From positions 1-36,389 of the forward strand of contig JADNRY010000596.1 of NCBI GenBank assembly GCA_015501585.1: DNA of 36,389 nt. Direction: 5' to 3'. Below, in pieces: positions 28,073 to 36,389 of the stretch (positions within the stretch are counted from its first letter, which is position 1; every line of letters begins with the position of its first letter). Below the pieces are notes generated by a model, which saw only the letters and a list, made by a program, of their open reading frames with translations, searched no databases and was not told the origin of the DNA. The translations under genes were made by a program, and so were the position numbers. Source of the DNA: Rhodocollybia butyracea (lineage: Eukaryota > Basidiomycota > Agaricomycetes > Agaricales > Omphalotaceae).

Positions 28073-29066
28073 ATGTATAACATTATAGGTATTGGTCCAG
28101 GAAAAGGTACCGGAGGAGTTTCTGTGTAAGATCACCTTGCTGAATTACATGTAGTCTGCGTATGCGAAGGAAGCCTGTTACAGTGTCGCGCGCAGATCCA
28201 GTGGCCTCAAGTCGTTAGAGGACGAGCTAAAGAAGTCCGGAGCTGAAGTACGTGGTAGTACTCTTTCATTAGTACTCATTGTTTACATCGGGTCGCCTCC
28301 TTCGTCACCCCCTAATAGGCATATAGCTCGATCCAATCTGCGTTTAAATCCATTCGAACTCGTTACTCCTCGCCCGAGTACAGTATCCGCACTGCAATCT
28401 ATACTTCTTCACAAGGCGTGTGGCGAAGTCATAGAAGGCTCCTTTGCGTTTGCTCATGAAGTCATTATAGACTTTACCAAGAACGAGATCGATCAGACGA
28501 TTTAAAAACGTGGTATACTGATATGCATCAGAGGTAATACGACCGCCAGCGCATTTGCAGCAGAAAGATTCGCCATCAGGGCTTTGAGCCAATGTTTGGC
28601 AAAGGAATTTAGGGAGGAAAATAATTATATCACACAGTAAGATTTCTCTCTCATCTGCGATACGCCTCCTCTTACGATGAATCCTTTGCAGGCCGCTATT
28701 GACAGAGGTTCGCTATGCGGTTTGTTGATCTGCTACATTTTGAATCCAATGTTATGTATCCAAGCATAGATACCCCACTCGCTCGCTCCGTCGAAACGAT
28801 ACAGAATGGAAGAAGAACGAAGATGGTTGGTTGAATCCAGATTCCAGAGAGTATAGCTTCGGTAATTGCGTGATTCTCACTCGATATGTATATCATATAA
28901 AATAACACTCAACCCTTTACAGTCTCGCAAAGTAAGATCCCCTCCTCTTGGGCCTGGGAACTAGATCGTGAGTTACGATCTGAGTACTCTACGTCCTTGA
29001 GTAGGTATACTTGAACAGCTGATTTCGCTTTTCTCAAAAGTACACCCTGCTCACGAGAAATGGTGA
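28073..29066 (+). pseudogene. Decayed tandem SDR paralogue
   Basis: Pieces of a second SDR follow in the same order and strand. They are GIGPGKGTGG (28085-28115), RRSSGLKSLEDELKKSG (about 28195), SIQSAFKSIRTRYSS and IRTAIYTSSQGVW (28325-28425), and FAFAHEVIIDFTKNEIDQTI (28440-28500). Then come a TAA stop, TASAFAAERFAIRALSQCL (28540-28600), WAWELD (about 28955) and HPAHEKW with TGA at 29064-29066. The helix that should follow the glycine loop is missing, and the strand after the stop is shortened. It is therefore not a working gene. The active-site position reads FAAER, again without Tyr, and with Arg where Lys is expected. The paralogues probably arose by tandem duplication. Confidence 0.7.
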
Positions 29067-30172
29067 AAAGATAAAGCTGAGTACTTATGTTGTGCGAATC
29101 ATGCTGGCTGCGCCATGCCAAGATCATACAAGGTTGTGTACCTATTTGGTTGACTGCCTGTAAAACTTTTTTGCCAAATAAGTAAAAGCTCAGATATACT
29201 TAACAGGAACACGGAGGAACACGATCAACGGGTCAATTCATTGATGGGGTTTTGGTCGGCAATCACTTTTCCACTGCATCAAAAATATCTATACTCATGT
29301 AAGTAAGTACATAACTGGTTGGCTATAGTTATGACTGACAGCCTCGAGAGTCGATAGTAAAAATAATAGTGTCCACGGAAGTCACGCATTCTATAAATGC
29401 ATTGGACTGCGAATGACACAGAACTGAGAAAGTTCGGCCCTTAGCAGCTATTTTCGCCCATCCCCAGCGATTTCTAGCGAGTCACTTGAGCTAATGGAGA
29501 CAAAGGACTTACTCATCTTGCAAAGCTGTTTGCCTCGTATCTCCCCGCATATCTACAGGAGCGAGGGATTTTGAAGTGAACTTGACTCGAGTGCAGTTAG
29601 AGTGAGATCCGGGCCACTAGCCCTCAACTTCGTACCCTCGGTATGATTTTTTCTTGCACTCCGACAAGGCCGTGCCTCCTCAATCGCGGAATGTAACTTC
29701 GTGGATGGGCGCAGATATTCTGGAGTAGGAAATTCACTCTCGTACTTGGTGCTGTGTTGCTTTGACTGATAAAAACGAAGGTTTGTGTCCCTCTTAGACC
29801 TGGAGAAATACCGCTGAACCGCTAGTAGTATCTTGCCACTTCCCCTGGATCTGCTCTGCCTATATATATTCGAAACATCTAGTATCTGACAGATTCTATA
29901 CATAGAAATCTCCTGCTTTTATTTGTTTTCCCACTTCGGAGGTTATACTTTAGTCAACGATCAAACGGGTTACGGCTCACGGGAGAAATATAGTAATGGG
30001 ACCTGCTGACACTTGTGCCTTCCCCACACTTGATGAAACCTTCTGGTTGGTTCTCGCGGGTTCTCCGCCTCGTAAAATTTAGCAAGGGGAGTCAACTGGG
30101 ACTGGGGGTCAATGATTGCACCTGTTGGTGACAAATTTTCCTGAAGAATGCAAAAGCCAAGCCCAACTGAAA
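29067..30172. other. Spacer upstream of the sugar transporter
   Basis: I see no gene. A minus-strand open frame of 116 codons (29553-29903) has low-complexity basic/Ser-rich composition and no domain. The last 250 bp probably hold the transporter promoter, but I cannot point to a specific element. Confidence 0.35.
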
Positions 30173-32832
30173 ATGGTTGGTGGCGTAGGTGGCAACCTTA
30201 AACATACCGGATCAAGCGTCCCGTGGGGCCCCAGATTTACTCGGTCCGCTGCAGGCCCGGGACAACTCTTTAAAGGCTTCCAAGGTGCGGATTTCAATGT
30301 CGCTGTCCACCTTCATTCGCAATGGCAAGAGCGGGTACATTTGACAATATTCGAGTCTACTGTTAGTCCAGTCTCTTTTCTTTCGCCACAAACCTTTGCT
30401 TACCACTGTCGACCTTGTCAGGGCTCGCCTTCATCGCATACTGGGGAATAGTTCTATTTGGATATGATACGTTCGTGCAGTTTAATTTTTTAGTAGCAAA
30501 TCATCGGCTCACTCCTCTCAGCGGTATTGCAGGTGGAGTTGTATCTCAGACCAATTTCCAGAAACACTTTGGCATGTGGCCAAACGGGATACAGAATACT
30601 GCACAGGTCACCGCAGTATCCTCCAATGTCGTTTCGGTCCTTCAGGCTGGTGCATTCTTTGGTGCTCTTGGAAGTGCTCCTATATCTTGTAAGAAATCAT
30701 CCAGGCTTCTATCTATTGCCGACGATTGACCTTATACTTTAGCTAAGATGGGCAGAAAATGGACTCTTGTTGGCTTTACGTTCATTTTTTCAATCGGTGC
30801 AGTGAGTAATACTTATATGTGATATGCCAGTCGCTTATAAGTCTTCAATTAGATCTTGACTACAGTAGCGAGTAGTCCCACTAATGGACTAGCCCTAATC
30901 TACGCCGGCCGAGTTATTTCTGGAGTGGGAATTGGTGGAATTAGTGCTGTATGTCTCCGTTTAAACTCTGATCACATTCCCCACTCACTCGCTGGTATAG
31001 GTGTCTCCCAGCTTCGTCTCGGAATGTTCTCCGAAAGAAGTGCGAGGTCGTATCACAGGTCTGTTCCAAATTATGGTGGCTATCGGTGTAATGCTTTCGT
31101 ATTTCATCAACTGTGAGTGTTTACATTCCATCGTTTCGTCAAATTTTTTATATCTTCAACGTAGTCGGTGTGAGCATTAATATTGTCGATGGCCCCAGAA
31201 TATGGAGGTACGTGTTATCTACCACTCTTTCACCTACTAGCATCTCATATACCTCCTTGCCATTCAGAATACCGTTTGGTTTCCAAGTATGCAACAGGTT
31301 TCTCAACTGCTACCACGCCAATATCTAACATTGTCATTCAGCTCGTTCCTGCGGGAATAATGCTGTTTGGCCTGTTAACGGTCAAGGTAACAATTCCATT
31401 TTACCAGTGACAACTCAACGCTGAGATTGATAGTAGGAGTCACCTCGTTGGCTGGCTTCGGTGGACCGCCACGATGAAGCTCTCGCTAACCTTGCATATT
31501 TACGTCGGCGGTCTACAGATAATCTCGAGGTCCTCCACGAGTTGGCCGAAATCGAAGCGGCTATTGAAGAGGAGCGCGAGATTAGGAAGGATCTTGGCTG
31601 GAAGGAAGCATTTTTCGGGAAAGGAAATTTCATCCGATTTGTGATTGCATTCGTCATTTTCTTGCTGCAGCAATGGTCTGGCCAAAACTCTGTTTCGTGA
31701 GTTTGTTGAACACGACTTTCAGTATCGTCCATTGATTAATCGTTTTTTTTCAGGTACTACGCGCCTCAGATCTTCGCCTCGATCGGCTTCACTGGTAACA
31801 AGAACTCACTGCTCGCATCTGGGGTATACGGTAAATCCTCCTCCACAAAGCATATAGGACTTTACTAACAGAATATCTCATCTATCAAGGTGTCGTCAAG
31901 GTGCGCTTTCTTATATGATCTGGAAGCAAGGGACATACTGACAGGGACTAGGTTGTTGCAACCTCCCTCTTCATCTTTTTCGGAGTTGAGTGGATCGGTC
32001 GTAGATGGTCACTCTTCATTTCTGCTATGGGAATGGGAATCATGTTTTTCATTATCGGCGCCTTGATCAAAACCCATCCTCCGCCAGCTGCTAGTGCCAA
32101 CACCGTTGTGGCTACTATTCCTCCTGCAAGTCGTGCAATGGCAGCTATGTTGTACATCTATGTAGTTTTCTATAGCATGGGATGGGGTGCGTTCTGATGT
32201 CCTGCCCTACGGTTATCAAATTCTGAACTTCACACAGGTCCTCTTCCATGGGGTGAGTGGCGAACTTTGTCCGATGGATGGTTTTCTGACTACAGCTTCC
32301 ACCCAACTCACTGTACATTCACAGTGTACGTCTTTCTTCCATCGCACCGATGTTTCCTAGTACTAATCCCCGGCTCCCGATAACAGCTACGTCTCGGACA
32401 TATTCAACACCAGAACAAGACATTACGGCTTGGCCGTCGCCAGCGCATCCCAATGGTTATGGAGTACGTTGTGTACTCATTCGTAGGGAGCGTGGAAATA
32501 ACCATATTCTTCAGATTTCGTGGTGTCTCACCAAACTCTCCTCATCGAGCAAGAGCTGAGATTCAAATTCTTCTTCATGTTTGCGGCCGTCAACATTGGC
32601 GGGATGGGTGTCTTTTCGCTTTTGATACCCGAGACCAAAGGAAGGTCGTTGGAGGAGATGGATATCATTTTCGGCTCTATTTCATCGGAGAAAAGAGCTG
32701 CGGACGTTGCCAAATTCGAGCATGGTCAGTTATTGCTATTTCGTGGTGGGTCTGAAGTTACTTATTATGTTTCTGCCAGCTTTCGAACACAGGGAGGATG
32801 GCTCAACTCAGAGTCAGGACGAAAAGGTTTAA
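30173..32832 (+). CDS. MFS sugar/quinate-type transporter, 18 exons including a 1-nt exon
   Basis: Exons: 30173-30284, 30422-30470, 30522-30688, 30743-30801, 30853-30948, 31001-31112, 31165-31207, 31268-31286, 31342-31386, 31437-31696, 31754-31830, 31890-31900, 31952-32186, 32238-32252, 32325, 32387-32463, 32515-32724 and 32780-32832; 1641 nt, 546 aa. Sugar-porter motifs appear in order: YWGIVLFGYDTGIAGGVVS (TM1), KMGRKWTLVG, GRVISGVGIGG, EVRGRITGLFQ, ESPRWLAS, QQWSGQNSVSYYAP, WIGRRWSLF and PETKGRSLEEMD. About twelve membrane segments fit. It should be a plasma-membrane proton symporter for a sugar or related compound; the substrate cannot be read. Introns are mostly 50-60 nt; the first is 137. 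Exon 15 is one base (T at 32325); see findings. Convergent with the lectin relic. Confidence 0.9.
32325..32325 (+). other. Candidate 1-nt microexon (T) of the transporter gene
   Basis: It is flanked by ACAG on the left and GTACGT on the right. Exon 14 ends TGG-G and exon 16 begins C-TAC-GTC, so G-T-C gives the expected W-V-Y-V. One intron without this base shifts the frame. Confidence 0.6.
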
Positions 32833-33214
32833 TTTTTCAACGGAGAAATACGAAATTTGGAGTTGTACTGCCCAGCGCGAACAGTTGTAACAACTGTCTG
32901 TATGATTTTTCATGTCCACTTGTTATGGCGACGTATGTATAATGCTTAGCGTACTTTAAAAAAACGTTATTCTGGATCTTTAAGAAAAAATTTGGAACAG
33001 GATTTATGAAGGAAAACAGTATCTGTAACCTGCAGCTACTACTAGTACTCGAATATCGAAGCAGCGGCCTTGAAGTAGCAGTAGAGATTCAAAGAGAAAG
33101 GAAGCGTCAATTCTGATAAAGACGATGACTGGAACTATATAAGCCGCATTTTAGCCTTGAGCAGTCATATTGTCGACTTGAAGGTGAAAAGGGTGCAGGT
33201 TGGATTGTGATCAG
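32833..33214. other. Convergent 3' region between transporter and lectin relic
   Basis: AT-rich sequence without a gene. It should carry the 3' untranslated regions of both flanking transcription units. Confidence 0.5.
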
Positions 33215-33980
33215 TCAAGATTTTAGAAAACGCAGATAACAACATACTTGAAATGAAGTTCCATGTCTGGTGGATTGCCGCCCTGTAAAAGAATAAAGTG
33301 CGTTAGAATTGAAGAAATCCAAGTGAAGAGGAAGGAGCGATAAGGGAAGCGGCGTATGAAAAGGCGAATAAAAGGGAAGATTGAGAACAAAGGTTGAAAT
33401 TACCATGCCCCCCAAAGCGTAATCGGGTCTCCTGGGGTAGGATCTCCGTAGTTATAAAGGTCCCATGTCTCAGTAGTGTTGGAACTGTAGATTCTGAAAT
33501 TTTCGCCTTAGGCGTGCGAGCGCTCAGCATACTAAGATGGACATACCGGAAATCGGTCGCATTAAGTTCGTCAATGCACGATATCCCAAGCGTATGCAGT
33601 GCTCGACACTGTAAGGTTGGTGCCGTTGTTAACAACTCCTACGATGCCCACGAACAGCCAGTAGAAACCGACTGGATGTTCCAGTTTTCTCCGGTCCATA
33701 TCGTGGACCATTTTTTGGTTTTCGCCGCCGTTAGGGGATATCCGATGACTGGAGGGATTCGATACATAGGTGAGTTGAAGGCTCAGTTATCGATAGAGGA
33801 CTTACTGCTCGTGTTATCTGTGCCCGATAGATCGACCACTGTACCAGACTTGGCATTTTCAATCATATACGTCCCATTAGGCTGGATCTCCTCGCGAGCG
33901 TGGAGTGAGCGAGCAGGCGTCGCCGCAGCGAATGCGGGGCCCGTGAATACAAGCAAGGGAAGGAGTTTCGTGAAAAGCAT
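33215..33980 (-). pseudogene. Secreted ricin-B-like (beta-trefoil) lectin, frameshifted
   Basis: The minus-strand start at 33980 opens with a signal peptide (MLFTKLLPLLVFTGPAFAAA). Then comes GTYMIENAKSGTVVDLSG, the first beta-trefoil repeat of ricin-B lectins. After a likely intron (about 33813-33759) a second exon gives KKWSTIWTGENWNIQSV, the Q-x-W-like strand. Further family-like pieces are NLTVSSTAYAWDI, DELNATDFR, YSSNTTETWDL and, after another intron, HQTWNF. These lie in different frames: breaks are seen near 33665, near 33580 and near 33435. It is therefore a pseudogene unless the sequence contains errors. Functional members bind sugars and are often defence or storage lectins; no catalytic toxin chain is present. 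Confidence 0.65.
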
Positions 33981-34068
33981 TGCGAATAAGTAGTTCGAGA
34001 TGGGAATTTTCAATGACTTTACAAAAAGAGAGGTTGGGGAAAGAGGGAGGGGAGGTGACTTGTAGGGG

Positions 34069-34075
34069 CTTTATA
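34069..34075 (-). promoter_or_regulatory. TATA-like box of the lectin relic
   Basis: On the minus strand TATAAAG lies 89 bases before the ATG at 33980, a normal fungal distance. Confidence 0.45.
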
Positions 34076-35469
34076 CCTTCCACTAGTTTCTCACCCTTCG
34101 ACCCCTACTAAGCTTCCTTCCATCGGCTTCCACTTTCCACTGACTCGGTCGCTTGTGACGTCAGGTACGTCGTTTTGCGCGTAAGTACGTCCAGAGAATT
34201 GGCAATGAGGAGAATCAGGGTTATTAAACCTTTCTCGTTTGCTTGGGATTACAAACGGATTGTAAGCTGAAACTTTCTGCACTTTTCGGGCCTTCGACGG
34301 CGATTCTTCCCTCTAGATCTGGTCTGGAACCGCTGGTTACTAGCGCTGAGGCCGCCGGGCGTGTCTTGGGGTTTCGTGTATGTCCAGTCGATAATAGATC
34401 TACTACGAACCTACCAATGCACTTCCACCTTCCACTAGCCTGTCGGCAATTTGACAAGGCGAGAAGTTACAAGAGAATCTGCTGGCAGCGGCACAAAGAA
34501 GAAGAGTGCTAGGATAAGCATAAGACATCTTGGAGTAACCAAGACGAGGCGCAGCTGTCAGACTAATACGATAAGATAAGAAAACCTGCCGGCCGTGCAG
34601 TTAAAGCTGGCAGTGAAGCCAAGTGTGTAAGATAAAGAGAAAGAAGAAAATCGATCAATCTAATCGTATACACGAGCACGTGCCATCTTTGGCCTTAAGC
34701 GCTCATCTCAGGAAGGAAGGAAGGAAGGAAGGAGTCATATATCATACCTCGCTCTAGTGTTAAGACCATCCCCACCTCTTCCATCTTAATCGATTACGAT
34801 GTTCGGGTATCCAGCGTTGCCTGACACTGACACTCCTCCCAAACCAGCGTTAATTCCACAGAGAATATAGTAATTTCGTCTATTGATAAAACAGGAAATG
34901 ACAGCATGTTTTTTAGATGTTTTTACCGTTTTTGCCGTTTTCCATCTAGTTTTCGCATAAACCCTGGTCGATTATGAAACCTGGCCTATTCATGAAGTAG
35001 CGATATGATCGTTGAACAACTAAGGAGGACCCAGGGCACTCCAAAAAACTCGATGCCCTCTTCTACTTGGCAGTGTGGCCCGCAATTTCATGGAGATCAA
35101 TGTCGAGAACGCTGAAGTGGATGCTCTTTGGCCTGGGGCTTATAGCGTCGGTTGCTGGGTATGGGCTTGTGATCTGGATTCTGTGCCAAGTTGTTCCTGG
35201 AGCTACGGCGTGCAGCCTCATTTTATCGTCGTATCTAGATCTCTGGTCATCGCTGCTTCTCTCTGCTTGGTTGTCGCAATGATTGTCCGTGATGCAGCTG
35301 GTGGGTGAACGGTCTGTTTCACGAGGGAGGCCGCCTACCTAACTATTCAGTGATTTTATCGGATCTTGTGAACTGAACACGTTTGGAGAGGACACCTTCC
35401 GGAGCCAGGGCCCAGGATGTAGGACACTCCGGCGGTGGCTGAAAAAAAATATCGCACGCAACTCCCTAA
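34076..35469. other. Spacer without a firm gene
   Basis: No gene is firmly supported. It includes a GGAA microsatellite (34711-34732). An open plus-strand stretch at about 35087-35308 reads NFMEINVENAEVDALWPG and ends in a hydrophobic segment (SLVIAASLCLVVAMIV), which may be one exon of an unknown membrane protein. I found no partner exon. Confidence 0.35.
34711..34732. repeat. (GGAA)n microsatellite
   Basis: Five uninterrupted GGAA units followed by GG. Confidence 0.9.
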
Positions 35470-35552
35470 TGGGGGTACCGCGGATCGAACGCGGGACCTT
35501 CAGATTAAACCTTTACTTCAGTCTGCTGCTCTCCCAATTGAGCTATACCCCC
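35470..35552 (-). tRNA. tRNA-Phe (GAA) with a 10-nt intron
   Basis: The minus strand folds into a full cloverleaf. The acceptor stem GGGGGTA pairs with TACCCCC and the discriminator is A. The D arm is GCTC-AATTGGGA-GAGC. The anticodon stem is GCAGA/TCTGA (last pair mismatched) with loop CTGAAG, anticodon GAA. The variable loop is AGGTC and the T arm CCGCG-TTCGATC-CGCGG. The intron TAAAGGTTTA sits one base 3' of the anticodon (37/38), the standard eukaryotic site. Length is 83 nt, equal to 73 plus 10. No CCA is encoded, as expected for a eukaryote. Confidence 0.95.
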
Positions 35553-35815
35553 GATGTTTGTGAAGGGAGCAATCGACTATAAGTATTCATCGTACATTTT
35601 CTGAATAAACAACGACCGTCACTGGGTGCATTCCCGAGTTGCGCGTTCACCTCCAAGTCGAGTCTTTCCGGGGTCGTGATGGACAAGTACGACTGAGAGG
35701 AAGGGAGTGATGTCCCGCCTTCGCGGATATGCAGATTGGAACGTATCAAGGTAGAAGCGGTGAAGGTGCCGAAGCATCGTCGTGCTCCTTTCTAACGGTC
35801 AACCCAACCCTAGCC

Positions 35816-36389
35816 ATGCTGTCTGTTCAGCTCTTCAGCGCTTCAGCACTTGCGTTAAGACAAATCATGAGAGATATAGGCCGGGAGTTCAGAGTTCAGC
35901 AAGTGCCGCTGCAGCAGGTTAGCGATCGATGGAGGGCGAATGTCCTGCGCTCTCGATGCAATGGGGTACCCACGACATCGATTCATGTTGATGCTGGATA
36001 TGCAGGTAAGCCGGTACTAAGTAGCACCGGACTTACCTACTGTCCGGCTATCGTAGATCTTTGTTTGGCCCGTCTGACTGCAAGGTTTTTACTTATCCGA
36101 TGTCTTCTCTCGGGTTTGGGAACCTTACCCCGTTCCCGAACCGCCTACTCGGGCTGAAACTTTGAATCTGACTCAGATGGCTGAAGGTAAGCGCGAGAGG
36201 TAACCGGCAACCGGTAATATCGAGGGCCTTAGAGTCGACGACGAATGGACTTTGAAATGGCAGATGAGAACTAATCCGAATCGTTGCAAAGGAAACGCGA
36301 GTCGCGGAAACAAATTTGGTTTACGAAAAGTGGTCATGGCAAGGAAACAAGTCGGTATGCGTTGGTCGAGCTTAAATATTAAATTTTGA
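35816..36389 (+). pseudogene. Unknown gene at the right edge, probably broken
   Basis: A plausible first exon (ATG 35816 to about 36005) begins MLSVQLFSASALALRQIMRD, which looks like a mitochondrial presequence. A good 51-nt intron (36006-36056, GTAAGC...CGTAG) follows. The protein-like continuation FYLSDVFSRVWEPYPVPEPP and ETLNLTQMAE (about 36085-36185) is not in the frame that splice gives, and that frame contains a TGA at about 36075. A further open stretch near the end (EWTLKWQMRTNPNRC, then RGNKFGLRKVVMARKQ, stop at 36387-36389) looks like the C-terminus of a small basic protein. I cannot join these pieces in frame. A decayed nuclear gene for a mitochondrial protein is one reading; an unrecognised splice pattern is another. 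Confidence 0.35.

Noticed and set aside
29553..29903. Minus-strand 116-codon ORF
   Set aside because: No domain, no splice partners, composition like a chance frame.
26596..34013. A secondary-metabolite gene cluster (SDR, transporter, lectin)
   Set aside because: No backbone synthase, P450 or pathway regulator is present; neighbours look unrelated.
1..36389. CRISPR array, operon structure or bacterial genes
   Set aside because: Repeats here are tandem or inverted without regular unique spacers, and genes carry spliceosomal introns; the DNA is eukaryotic.

Overview
This window looks like nuclear DNA of a filamentous fungus, most likely a basidiomycete of the Agaricomycetes. The genes are cut by many very short GT-AG introns (about 42-75 nt) and very small exons. 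The mobile elements (Ty1/copia, PIF/Harbinger, hAT) and the gene set (cyclophilin H, SDR, quinate/sugar permease-like transporter, ricin-B lectin relic) fit that group. A Rhizoctonia/Ceratobasidium-like source is a guess from general look, not shown here.

The window has two halves. Bases 1 to about 24000 are repeat-rich. In order they hold: the 3' end of an unknown four-exon gene (3-685); a Harbinger transposase C-terminal relic (814-1062, minus); a 2.8-kb foldback element (1082-3844) with a 709-bp hAT-type MITE nested in it and flanked by an exact 8-bp duplication; several satellite-like arrays; a Pro/Ser-rich multi-exon gene (5276-6128); a frameshifted minus-strand relic (6332-6780); an intact alpha/beta-hydrolase gene (10493-11925); more repeats and hairpins; a second Harbinger transposase relic (about 16207-16790); and a full-length but decayed Ty1/copia element (16998-22617) with both LTRs, a probable half-tRNA primer binding site and a polypurine tract.

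Bases 24000-36389 are gene-dense: cyclophilin H (24022-24951), a Tourist-like MITE (25998-26558), an intact SDR gene (26596-27801) with a decayed tandem paralogue (28073-29066), an 18-exon MFS sugar transporter (30173-32832), a convergent ricin-B-like lectin pseudogene (33215-33980, minus), a tRNA-Phe with an intron (35470-35552, minus) and a probably broken gene at the right edge.

The most unusual signal is in the splicing. To keep conserved protein sequence in frame, the cyclophilin H gene needs a 3-nt exon that supplies the catalytic arginine, the sugar transporter needs a 1-nt exon, and both the transporter and the SDR use several exons of 9-19 nt. With these exons the three coding totals (528, 1641 and 732 nt) are exact multiples of three and give family-typical proteins of 175, 546 and 243 aa. 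Nothing ties the genes into one pathway; the cyclophilin is a housekeeping gene and the SDR, transporter and lectin look like ordinary accessory genes.
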